A DNA stretch of 6,766 bases, taken from assembly GCA_002371075.1 (NCBI GenBank), contig DFFS01000054.1:1-6766 (forward strand), written 5' to 3'. Below the pieces are notes generated by a model. It ran no database searches. It worked only from the letters and a program-made list of their open reading frames with translations, and was not told the DNA's origin. Positions within the stretch are counted from its first letter, which is position 1. Each line of letters begins with the position of its first letter. Made by a program: the position numbers and the translations under genes. This DNA is from Christensenella sp. UBA3770. GTDB taxonomy: Bacteria > Bacillota > Clostridia > Christensenellales > CAG-1252. Below, in pieces: positions 1 through 6,064 of this stretch.

Positions 1-23
1 GCTACCAACTGCGCTACACCCCG
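1..23 (-). tRNA. tRNA-Pro, 5' end only (cut by window edge)
   Basis: Read on the minus strand from position 23, the sequence gives a seven-base acceptor strand CGGGGTG, the linker TA, and a D-arm start GCGCAGTTGGTAGC. This is the usual opening of a bacterial tRNA. A C at the first position together with CGGGGTGTAGCGCAG is characteristic of tRNA-Pro. The anticodon lies outside the window, so the identity rests on the 5' end alone. The other tRNA class that often starts with C, initiator tRNA-Met, has a different acceptor sequence. No convincing promoter fits directly upstream, so it may be co-transcribed with the tRNA-Ser gene. Confidence 0.8.
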
Positions 24-73
24 TTGTTTATATTTTGTTTGGATTGCCTTCAAAAAAAAGCAAGCATCCTTTG

Positions 74-95
74 GTGGCGGAGAAGGAGGGATTCG
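74..95. repeat. 22-bp direct repeat of the tRNA-Ser 3' end (copy A)
   Basis: Positions 74–95 are identical, base for base, to positions 242–263, an offset of 168 bp. The repeated block covers the one base following CCA, the encoded CCA, the discriminator base, the 3' acceptor strand and the 3' side of the T-arm of the tRNA-Ser gene. Identity stops inside the T-loop. Integrative elements commonly leave this part of a tRNA gene duplicated, but a decayed second tRNA-Ser copy would look the same here. Confidence 0.9.
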
Positions 96-174
96 TTCTC
101 GTGACGCTCAATGCGACACCACCTTTCCCTATTTCCCGCATTTCGCACCACTTCGGTCAGCCGCTGGAAAACCA
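75..174 (-). pseudogene. Degenerate tRNA-Ser-like sequence
   Basis: The 3' end (75–95) is an exact copy of the neighbouring tRNA-Ser 3' end. Upstream of it, on the minus strand, GAGCGT followed by CGAG (around 98–108) resembles the variable-arm and T-arm junction of bacterial tRNA-Ser. CCAGCGGCTGA (157–167) resembles a tRNA-Ser D-arm and sits at roughly the right distance. The 5' acceptor strand does not pair with the 3' one, the T-stem is broken, and no clear anticodon stem is present, so it cannot be a working tRNA. The D-arm match is short and could be chance. Confidence 0.35.
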
Positions 175-198
175 CAAAAATCAATTGTTGTTTTCCGG
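164..198. other. Strong imperfect hairpin in tRNA spacer
   Basis: GGAAAAC at 166–172 pairs with GTTTTCC at 190–196. One mismatch follows, then ACAA (174–177) pairs with TTGT (185–188) around a seven-base loop (178–184). The pairing extends outward by T165·G197 and C164–G198. There is no T-run next to it on either strand, so it does not look like an intrinsic terminator. Its function is unknown. It could be a processing site between tRNAs or part of a decayed element. Confidence 0.55.
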
Positions 199-241
199 GC
201 GCTCTCGTTCGGATCCCTCCGTACGGGACGTACTTTCCTAA

Positions 242-263
242 GTGGCGGAGAAGGAGGGATTCG
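242..263. repeat. 22-bp direct repeat of the tRNA-Ser 3' end (copy B, within the gene)
   Basis: This is the partner of the block at 74–95. It lies within the 3' end of the intact tRNA-Ser gene plus one base beyond CCA. The intact gene keeps its full sequence while the other copy is a fragment downstream in the direction of tRNA transcription, which is the layout left by integration into a tRNA 3' end. Confidence 0.9.
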
Positions 264-334
264 AACCCTCGCTACGCTTCACACGTACTACTCCCTTAGC
301 AGGGGAGCCCCTTGAGCCTCTTGGGTACTTCTCC
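243..334 (-). tRNA. tRNA-Ser(GCU)
   Basis: The minus strand holds a complete 92-nt class II tRNA with encoded CCA. The acceptor strands GGAGAAG and CTTCTCC pair perfectly, with G as discriminator base. The anticodon stem CTCCC/GGGAG closes a seven-base loop CTGCTAA, giving anticodon GCT (298–300), which reads the serine codons AGC and AGU. A long variable arm with a TACG/CGTA stem and a T-arm with a GAGGG/CCCTC stem are present. The long variable arm and discriminator G agree with serine identity. It follows rsmG by 74 nt and has a promoter-like site of its own. Confidence 0.97.
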
Positions 335-359
335 ATCGCACTCAAACAAATGCTTTATA

Positions 360-388
360 ATATTATCACAGAAAAAACGCCTTGTCAA
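360..388 (-). promoter_or_regulatory. Sigma-70-type promoter for tRNA-Ser
   Basis: On the minus strand a perfect −35 box TTGACA (388–383) is followed by a 17-bp spacer and the −10 box TAATAT (365–360, 4 of 6 consensus bases). An overlapping GATAAT would be a better hexamer at a shorter 15-bp spacing. Initiation would fall near position 353, about 19 nt ahead of the tRNA 5' end. The site lies in the gap between rsmG and the tRNA and lets the tRNA be expressed independently of the upstream operon. No intrinsic terminator is visible between rsmG and this site, so read-through is also possible. Confidence 0.65.
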
Positions 389-408
389 AGTTTTTTTATA
401 AAGAACAA

Positions 409-1077
409 TCAGGCTTTGATCTTCTTTTTCGGATAGATCGTGGGGGTGGTGAAAATTTTGTCGATCACGACGATCGAGCGCCCCATGCCGCAAAAATCCA
501 CGCGGTCAACGCGGGAGATCATTCCGCCAAGCAGTTTTATGGCTTTTTCCGCTTGCTTCAGTTCCTCCCCTACGTCGGCGCCCTTGTACAAAACCGCCGA
601 GCCGCCCACCTTTACGAGGGGGAGAAGATATTGGACAAGCATCGGCGTAGCCGTAACGGCACGCGCCGTGGCAACGTCAAAACTCTCGCGCATGGCGCCG
701 TAGGCGGCGTCCTCCGCGCGGAGGTGGAGCGCCTTTCCCGGGACGTCCAGCACCGCAAGGGTGTCTTGCAAAAAGCCCACGCGCTTGTTTAAAGCTTCCA
801 GCATGGTGATGTCAAGGTCGTCTCTGACGATCTTTAACGGGATCGCGGGAAAGCCCGCGCCGCTGCCCACGTCCGCAACCGAAGCGCCGTAGGGAAAGTA
901 CTTTGCCGCGATCACGCTGTCCAAAAAGTGCTTGACCGCCACCTCACGCTTATCCGTGATCGCCGTCAAGTTGAATTTTTGGTTCCAGGAGATCAGGTTT
1001 TGATAATAGGTTTCAAACAGGGCCTCTTCCCTGTCGCCGATCTCCACGTTGTTTTGTGCAAAGATTTCCTTGATCAT
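409..1077 (-). CDS. rsmG: 16S rRNA (guanine527-N7)-methyltransferase RsmG
   Basis: RsmG (GidB) is a cytoplasmic enzyme that uses S-adenosylmethionine to methylate N7 of G527 in the 530 loop of 16S rRNA. In other bacteria its loss gives low-level streptomycin resistance. The 222-residue protein has the family's N-terminal helices with WNQKFNLTAITD (31–42) and VKHFLDS (48–54), the SAM-binding motif VADVGSGAGFP (67–77), the acidic residue of MLEA (E94), NKRVGFL (97–103), RAED (120–123) and ATARAVT (136–142). The ATG at 1077 is chosen because GGAG lies five bases upstream and the protein then starts where relatives do. A start at 1116 would add 13 unrelated residues and overlap mnmG. The C-terminus is short: IYPKKKIKA is basic but lacks the glycine/proline-rich ending common in Bacillota RsmG. 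It is the last gene of the operon, 19 nt after mnmG. Confidence 0.96.
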   Translation of the reverse strand: MIKEIFAQNNVEIGDREEALFETYYQNLISWNQKFNLTAITDKREVAVKHFLDSVIAAKYFPYGASVADVGSGAGFPAIPLKIVRDDLDITMLEALNKRVGFLQDTLAVLDVPGKALHLRAEDAAYGAMRESFDVATARAVTATPMLVQYLLPLVKVGGSAVLYKGADVGEELKQAEKAIKLLGGMISRVDRVDFCGMGRSIVVIDKIFTTPTIYPKKKIKA

Positions 1078-1082
1078 AGTTT

Positions 1083-1086
1083 CTCC
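1083..1086 (-). promoter_or_regulatory. Ribosome binding site deciding the rsmG start
   Basis: GGAG on the minus strand, five bases ahead of the ATG at 1077, lies in the gap after the mnmG stop. No comparable site precedes the start at 1116, which falls within the mnmG reading frame. This supports the shorter rsmG product. Confidence 0.7.
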
Positions 1087-1096
1087 GTTTGGGACC

Positions 1097-2938
1097 TTAT
1101 TTGTTCGTTTTGACAAGATAGGTGATCAGCACCGCAATATCCGCGGGGCTGACGCCGCTGATCCTTGACGCCTGCCCTAAGGTAAGCGGACGGACGGCGT
1201 TAAGCTTTTGTCGCGCCTCAAGGCGCAGGTTCTCCATCGAAAGATAGTCCATATCGGCGGGGAGCACCTTTTCCTCCATCTTGAGGGCGTCCGCCGCGTG
1301 GCGCTTTTCCTTGTTGAGGTAGCCGCAGTACTTAACTTCCACCGCAACCTCCTCCGCAAGGTCCGGATCGCGCTCCTCTTCGGGCAGAAGCGGAAGCACG
1401 TCCGCCGCCGTGATCGAGGCGCGTTTAAGCATCTCTTCCACCGTCATGCCGCCGCTCACAGCCTCCCCCTTCTTTTCAAAGATCTCCCTGACCGAAGCAA
1501 GGGGGACGGAGCGCTTGAACGCGGCGCGGATCGACTCTTTCTTTTTGTTCCTCTCCGAAAACCTTTCCCAGCGGTAGTCGTCCACCAAGCCGATCTCCCT
1601 GCCAAGGGGGGTCAGCCTTTGGTCGGCGTTGTCCTGCCTGAGCGACAAGCGGTATTCCGCGCGCGCCGTCATCATGCGATAGGGCTCGTTGGTCCCCTTT
1701 GTCACAAGGTCGTCGATCAAAACGCCGATATATGCCTCGTCGCGGCGAAGCACCACGGGGGGCTTGTTTTCCAGTTTTCTTGCGGCGTTGATGCCTGCCA
1801 TCAATCCTTGCGCCGCCGCCTCTTCGTATCCGCTGCTGCCGTTAAACTGCCCTGCCGAAAACAGCCCGTCCACGGCTTTTACCGCCAAAGCGGGGGTCAA
1901 GGCAAGCGGATCGATGCAATCGTATTCTATCGCGTAAGCGTAGCGCGCAAAGCGGACGTTCTCCAGTCCCTTGATCGTGCGATACATCTTTTCCTGCACG
2001 TCCTTGGGCAGCGAGCTGCTCATTCCCTGCACGTACATCAGCTCCCCATCCTTCACTTCCGGCTCGATAAAGACCTGATGCCTTTCCTTATCCGCAAAGC
2101 GCATGATCTTATCCTCAATGGAGGGACAATAGCGGGGACCGACGCCGTGAATGGTGCCGTTGTAAAGCGGCGCGCGGTGAATGTTTTCCTTGATGATGCG
2201 ATGGGTCTCAAGATTGGTGTAAGTCAGGTAACAAGGGGTTTGCTCAAGGAGCTTTCCCTCCGTCAAAAAGGAGAAGCAATTGATGTCGTAATCGCCGTCC
2301 TCCCTTTCCATAACGCTGTAATCAATACTATCCGCATACACACGCGCGGGCGTTCCCGTCTTAAAGCGACGGAGCGGCAGCCCCTTTTTCACAAGCGCGG
2401 CGGAAAGATTTTTGCTGTTTTCAAAGCCGTACGGACCCGCGTCGTGGATCTCCTCCCCCGTGATCGTGCGGGAGGAAAGGTAAACGCCCGTGCAAAGCAC
2501 CACGACGTCGGAAAGGTAACTTTCCCCCGAAACGACGACGCCTTTAACTTTGCCGTCCTCTACGAGGACGTCCTCGCACTCCCCCTCAAGCAGGGTCAGG
2601 TTGCTTTGGTTCAAAAGCGTTTGAAGCATCTTTTGGTGGTAAACGTCCTTGTCCGTCTGCCCGCGCAAACTTTGCACCGCCGCCCCTTTGTTTTTGTTGA
2701 GCATCTTGATCTGCAAAAGAGAGGCGTCCGCATTGAGCCCCATCTGCCCGCCGAGGGCGTCCACTTCGCGCACAAGGTGCCCCTTGCCCGTGCCGCCCAC
2801 GTTGGGGTTGCAAGCCATATGCGAAACCGACTTGACGTCCAATGTGACGATCAAGGTGTTATGCCCCAGCCTTGCCAAGGCAAGTGCCGCTTCCACTCCG
2901 GCGTGTCCTGCGCCCACCACGATGGCTTCGTATCTCAT
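1097..2938 (-). CDS. mnmG: tRNA uridine-5-carboxymethylaminomethyl modification subunit MnmG
   Basis: MnmG (GidA) is the FAD- and NADH-dependent subunit that, with MnmE, installs (carboxymethyl)aminomethyl groups at C5 of wobble uridine U34 in several tRNAs. The 613-residue protein has the Rossmann FAD motif GAGHAG (9–14), CNPNVGG (43–49) and GPRYCPSIEDK (267–277). C43 and C271 match the two conserved functional cysteines of the E. coli enzyme (C47 and C277). Also present are KTGTPAR (193–199), AGQFNGSSGYEEAAAQG (362–378) and the MnmE-binding C-terminal helical domain with RPLTLGQASRISGVSPADI (583–601). Length is normal for the family. The ATG at 2938 forms an ATGA overlap with the mnmE stop. 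A TTG at 2950 would add only four residues (MCGK) and is less likely. The upstream GGGAAA is a weak ribosome binding site, so translation probably depends on coupling to mnmE. Confidence 0.98.
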   Translation of the reverse strand: MRYEAIVVGAGHAGVEAALALARLGHNTLIVTLDVKSVSHMACNPNVGGTGKGHLVREVDALGGQMGLNADASLLQIKMLNKNKGAAVQSLRGQTDKDVYHQKMLQTLLNQSNLTLLEGECEDVLVEDGKVKGVVVSGESYLSDVVVLCTGVYLSSRTITGEEIHDAGPYGFENSKNLSAALVKKGLPLRRFKTGTPARVYADSIDYSVMEREDGDYDINCFSFLTEGKLLEQTPCYLTYTNLETHRIIKENIHRAPLYNGTIHGVGPRYCPSIEDKIMRFADKERHQVFIEPEVKDGELMYVQGMSSSLPKDVQEKMYRTIKGLENVRFARYAYAIEYDCIDPLALTPALAVKAVDGLFSAGQFNGSSGYEEAAAQGLMAGINAARKLENKPPVVLRRDEAYIGVLIDDLVTKGTNEPYRMMTARAEYRLSLRQDNADQRLTPLGREIGLVDDYRWERFSERNKKKESIRAAFKRSVPLASVREIFEKKGEAVSGGMTVEEMLKRASITAADVLPLLPEEERDPDLAEEVAVEVKYCGYLNKEKRHAADALKMEEKVLPADMDYLSMENLRLEARQKLNAVRPLTLGQASRISGVSPADIAVLITYLVKTNK

Positions 2939-4248
2939 TTTCCCACACAAAAACGACTGAAAACGTCGTCGACGATCCTATCCGTAGCGCTGCCGCCGCC
3001 AATCTCCGAAAGCGCGTCGATGCTCTCGCGGAGATCCACCAAAACGCACTCGGCGTTGACCGCTTTAAACGCGGAAATGCCCTCTTCCAAACTGCGCAGA
3101 GCGCGGCGAATGCAATCGGCGTGGCGCTCCTCCGTCAACGTCTCCTGCGCGCGGTGATCAAGGGCGGTCACACGGAGCACTTCGTCCAAAAGAACGTCCA
3201 CACCCTCGCCCGTTTTGGCGCTGATGTTGATGCCTTCCTGCGTGACGCCGAAGACGTCGATCTTGTTGTTGACGAGCAACACCTTTTTGGAAAAAGCGCG
3301 AATGTTTGCAAGCTCGTCCTCGTCGGGGGTTTGCCCCGCTTCCGCCACGTACAAAACGACGTCCGCGCCTTTGGCGGCGTCAAGAGAACGCTCGATGCCG
3401 ATGTTTTCCACCTCGTCGCCCGTTTGGCGCAACCCCGCCGTATCCTGCAAATTGATCTTGATCCCTTTATAAACGATGCTCTCCCCAACGACGTCCCTCG
3501 TGGTGCCGTGTACGTCGGAAACGATCGCGCGGGAATAGCCGAGCAAGCGGTTGAGCAGCGACGACTTTCCGACGTTGGTCTTGCCCACGATGGCGACCGT
3601 AACGCCGCCCTTTATCAGTTTACCCGCGCGGTAAGAGGAAAGCAGTTCCGTCATTTCCTTTTGCACGAGAAGAGCTTTTTGCAAAGAGTCGTCCACCTCG
3701 TCCGCCATCTCCTCCGGGTAATCCAAAGAGGCTTCCATTGTGGAAAGCACTTCTGTCAAAAGGGTAAGTAAGCGATCGATCTTTTGATCGAAGCGACCGC
3801 TCATCAAGGAGTACGCTTCGCGCAGTTCCGCCTCACTTTCGGCGGAGATCATCGCGCGGACGCCCTCCGCTTCGTCAAGCGACAGTTTCCCCGCAAGAAA
3901 GGCGCGACGGGTAAACTCTCCGGGTGCGGCAAGCACAGCCCCCGCGCCTAAAAGGGATTCCAACACGCGCCCCGCAAGGTACGTGCCGCCGTGGATGTGA
4001 AACTCCACCATATCCTCCCCCGTGTACGACTTGGGAGCGCGGAAATAGACCATCATGCACTTTTCGCGCACGCTGCCGTCCGAAAAGGTGCCGAGCCCCA
4101 GGTGATTGGGGACCACGTCCTCTTTGCTTTTTATCTTGGAAGAACCAAAAAACCGGAGGGCAATACTCAGAGCTTGCTCTCCGGATAATCTGACGATACC
4201 GATAGCGCCCGCCCCCAAAGGCGTGGAAATGGCTGTAATGGTATCCAT
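2935..4248 (-). CDS. mnmE: tRNA modification GTPase MnmE
   Basis: MnmE (TrmE) is the GTPase and formyl-tetrahydrofolate-binding partner of MnmG in wobble U34 modification. It dimerises through its potassium-dependent G domain. The 437-residue protein starts with the canonical N-terminal domain (TITAISTPLGAGAIGIVRLSG, residues 3–23; HIHGG 84–88; PGEFTRRAF 109–117). The inserted G domain has G1 GKTNVGKS (222–229), G2 GTTRD (248–252), G3 DTAG (269–272), G4 NKID (328–331) and G5 SAK (343–345). The chain ends FCVGK, with Cys434 in the family's C-terminal C-x-G-K motif. FLAGK (117–121) replaces the more usual FLNGK of the folate-binding region. The start lies 6 nt after the jag stop and has no good ribosome binding site at proper spacing, which suggests reinitiation after jag. 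Its stop overlaps mnmG by four bases, which fits balanced synthesis of the two subunits. Confidence 0.98.
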   Translation of the reverse strand: MDTITAISTPLGAGAIGIVRLSGEQALSIALRFFGSSKIKSKEDVVPNHLGLGTFSDGSVREKCMMVYFRAPKSYTGEDMVEFHIHGGTYLAGRVLESLLGAGAVLAAPGEFTRRAFLAGKLSLDEAEGVRAMISAESEAELREAYSLMSGRFDQKIDRLLTLLTEVLSTMEASLDYPEEMADEVDDSLQKALLVQKEMTELLSSYRAGKLIKGGVTVAIVGKTNVGKSSLLNRLLGYSRAIVSDVHGTTRDVVGESIVYKGIKINLQDTAGLRQTGDEVENIGIERSLDAAKGADVVLYVAEAGQTPDEDELANIRAFSKKVLLVNNKIDVFGVTQEGINISAKTGEGVDVLLDEVLRVTALDHRAQETLTEERHADCIRRALRSLEEGISAFKAVNAECVLVDLRESIDALSEIGGGSATDRIVDDVFSRFCVGK

Positions 4249-4254
4249 AGGGGA

Positions 4255-4938
4255 TCAGAAGCCTCTCTTCTTCGCGCCGAAGCTCCTCGTCTTGATGCCG
4301 TGTTTACGGAACGCACTTTGGGTGCCGTACACTTTCTCGGGCAGCTTGGGCTCGATCGTAACGAAGCGGTTGGGCTCGGTGCCCGTGCTGTACGTCGTGA
4401 CGTCCTCGTTTTCCGAAAGGGTTTCGTGAACGATCTTTCTGTCGTGCGGGTTCATGGGCTCAAGCTCCACCTTGACCCTTTCGCGCACCGCTTTGGCGGC
4501 AAGCCTTGTGGCAAGGTCGCGAAGGATGTTTTCCCTTCTTTCCCTGTAGTTTTCCGCATCGACGGTGACCTTGAGGAAGCTCTCCTTATCCCTGTTGAGC
4601 GCGATCTGCGCAAGATATTGAATGGCGTCCAAAACTTCGCCGCGATGTCCGATGGCATAGTTGCTGTCGTCACCGTTGATGATGACCCTGTAGCCCGATT
4701 CGATGGGCTCGATGTCCAAAGAACAATCAAGGTCCATCCTGTCAAGCAAGCCGCAGACAAAGTCCAGCACGCCGTCTTCCTCGCTCCACTTGGTGGAAAG
4801 CCTGACTACGGCAAGAGAATCCGCATCCCCCTCCGTAACCACTTCGATGTCCACCTGCGTTTCGTCCATGCCAAGTTGCAAAAGTCCTTGCCGGACCGCT
4901 TCTTCCACGCTTTCCGCGCGTTTTTCAATGACTATCAT
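4255..4938 (-). CDS. jag: RNA-binding protein Jag/KhpB (KH–R3H)
   Basis: Jag (KhpB/EloR) is a cytoplasmic RNA-binding protein found beside yidC in Bacillota. In streptococci it works with KhpA and influences cell elongation and division. The 227-residue protein has a Jag_N-like segment (about 1–50), a type II KH domain with YAIGHRGEVLDAIQYLA (94–110), a helix with YRERRENILRDLA (131–143), and an R3H domain with PMNPHDRKIVH (161–171), where R167 and H171 form the RxxxH signature, followed by TTYSTGTEPNRFVTIEP (181–197). A basic tail follows (198–227). The Jag_N part ends EGDADSLAVVRLSTKW and lacks the phenylalanine/glycine-rich stretch usually seen there. The start is well supported by GGAGGAG two bases upstream of ATG. 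A 61-nt gap separates it from yidC, the longest within the cluster. The stop is 6 nt ahead of mnmE. Confidence 0.95.
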   Translation of the reverse strand: MIVIEKRAESVEEAVRQGLLQLGMDETQVDIEVVTEGDADSLAVVRLSTKWSEEDGVLDFVCGLLDRMDLDCSLDIEPIESGYRVIINGDDSNYAIGHRGEVLDAIQYLAQIALNRDKESFLKVTVDAENYRERRENILRDLATRLAAKAVRERVKVELEPMNPHDRKIVHETLSENEDVTTYSTGTEPNRFVTIEPKLPEKVYGTQSAFRKHGIKTRSFGAKKRGF

Positions 4939-4940
4939 AT

Positions 4941-4947
4941 CTCCTCC
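4941..4947 (-). promoter_or_regulatory. Ribosome binding site of jag
   Basis: GGAGGAG on the minus strand lies two bases ahead of the jag ATG and fixes that start. It is among the strongest sites in the window. The foot of a hairpin (4951–4968) is three bases upstream, so the structure sits beside the site rather than covering it. Confidence 0.8.
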
Positions 4948-4950
4948 GAT

Positions 4951-4968
4951 GCCTCGAAAAGCCGAGGC
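4951..4968 (-). other. Hairpin in the jag leader
   Basis: GCCTCG and CGAGGC form a perfect six-base-pair stem with loop GCTTTT, which a G·U pair could tighten to CTTT. It lies between the yidC stop and the jag ribosome binding site. No T-run follows on the minus strand, so it is not a standard terminator. It could stabilise or mark processing of the downstream mRNA, or tune jag translation. The function is inferred only from position. Confidence 0.55.
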
Positions 4969-4999
4969 GCGACTAAATAAAAATCAACGTTTTGGGGGC

Positions 5000-6064
5000 T
5001 TAACGAGCGCCCTTTTTGAAGGTACGGGAGAGCCTGTCCTCCTCCATCCTTTCGTCCTGTTTCTTTGCGATGCGGTTGTAAACCAAGTTGAAGACCACCG
5101 TGATCAGTGAGTTCATGACCATGTAGATACAAAACGCCGCCGAATAAAAGAGCGCGAAGACGCCCATCATGATGGGCATCATCCAGTTCATGATCTTCAT
5201 CATGCCTTGCCCTTTGGGGTTGCCGTTTTCATCCGTTTGATCGGGCATCTCGGGCTGCGTTGTCTTGGAGATCTTCACGGAGAAGATCGAAAGCGCAATG
5301 GAGATAAAGGGCAGGATAAAGTATCCGTTCCAATGCTTCATGTCAAAGAACTTTGATTTGTTGTATGACTCCATCGCCGGTTTCAAGACCGCGTCGTAAC
5401 CGTTGTCGTATCTGGTGTGCGCAACGTTCAAAAAGCGGGTTTCGTCGGGCAGCGTGGCGCTGATCTGACCAAGCCCCCTACCGACAAACTTGTCAAAGGT
5501 GGGCACGGGATTGGCATAGGTATCCGACATAAACACGTTTTTGATCCAAAGCCAACTTTGCTTCTCCTCGTTGTAGGCGGCGACCATCTTTTGGTCAAGC
5601 GCCTCCTCCGTGATGTCGGGGGTCTCCTCTACGATCGCTTGATATTGGGTGGTAAGCTCGTAAACGATCCTCTCGTTCTCGTAACGCACGGCGGCGTTGA
5701 AGCCGGAGAACACGATAAAGAAGATCACGATGGTAAGAAGGGCGGGCAAACAGCCACCCATCATCGAATACCCGTTCTTTTTGTAAAGCTCCATCTGCTT
5801 TTGTTGCAAAACGTCGGGAGCGTTTGCATAGGTCTTTTTGAGCTTTTCCAACTCGGGAGCGATGATCTTCATCGCGCGATTGTTCTTGAGCATCGAGTGC
5901 TTTTGCCAGATGTCAAGCGGCGAAAGAAGGATCTTCAAAAAGATCGTAAAGACAACGACGGTCCAACCGAAATTGCCGATCCACTGATAAAGCGCATAAA
6001 TGAGTTTACCGATCAAATTGGAAAGATGCGGTTCGCTCGAAATTAACTGCGTTAAAGTAACCAT
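5000..6064 (-). CDS. yidC: Membrane protein insertase YidC (Oxa1 family)
   Basis: YidC inserts membrane proteins into the cytoplasmic membrane, alone or with Sec. The 354-residue protein has a hydrophobic N-terminal helix (about 14–31), then five predicted membrane segments near 32–50, 104–124, 246–264, 290–307 and 310–330. Between the first two lies the basic, coiled cytoplasmic loop (51–103, with APELEKLKKTYA at 69–80). The groove helix FTIFLKILLSPL (39–50) carries K44 where the conserved arginine usually is. A long outside loop (about 125–245) is far larger than in Bacillus SpoIIIJ. There is no lipobox or cleavable signal. The last third is rich in methionine and the tail is basic (RIAKKQDER … FKKGAR). 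GAGGG (6077–6073) lies eight bases before the ATG. The first 13 bases overlap yidD, consistent with coupled translation of the two insertion factors. Confidence 0.95.
   Translation of the reverse strand: MVTLTQLISSEPHLSNLIGKLIYALYQWIGNFGWTVVVFTIFLKILLSPLDIWQKHSMLKNNRAMKIIAPELEKLKKTYANAPDVLQQKQMELYKKNGYSMMGGCLPALLTIVIFFIVFSGFNAAVRYENERIVYELTTQYQAIVEETPDITEEALDQKMVAAYNEEKQSWLWIKNVFMSDTYANPVPTFDKFVGRGLGQISATLPDETRFLNVAHTRYDNGYDAVLKPAMESYNKSKFFDMKHWNGYFILPFISIALSIFSVKISKTTQPEMPDQTDENGNPKGQGMMKIMNWMMPIMMGVFALFYSAAFCIYMVMNSLITVVFNLVYNRIAKKQDERMEEDRLSRTFKKGAR

Noticed and set aside
24..60. Promoter for the tRNA-Pro (TTGAAG … TATAAA)
   Set aside because: The spacer is only 15 bp and initiation would fall at or within the tRNA 5' end.
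52..73. Possible terminator (T8 run on the minus strand)
   Set aside because: Only a four-pair AT-rich stem (AAAG/CTTT) precedes the T-run, too weak to call.
35..241. Small plus-strand reading frame in the tRNA spacer
   Set aside because: It begins with TTG, has no ribosome binding site, and runs through tRNA-derived repeat sequence with no protein-like pattern.
2939..2950. TTG start for mnmG giving four extra residues
   Set aside because: The ATG at 2938 forms a standard ATGA overlap with mnmE, and the protein then starts as other MnmG proteins do.
1208..3157. Very long open frame (649 codons) on the plus strand opposite mnmG
   Set aside because: mnmG on the other strand is full-length with all family motifs. 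The antisense translation shows no recognisable domain, and long antisense frames are common opposite GC-rich coding sequence.
2872..3771. 299-codon plus-strand frame opposite mnmE
   Set aside because: It lies wholly opposite conserved mnmE and mnmG sequence and resembles no family. It is a codon-bias shadow.
3776..3791. Six-pair hairpin with TTTT loop in mnmE
   Set aside because: It lies inside conserved coding sequence (RFDQKIDR) and is explained by codon choice.
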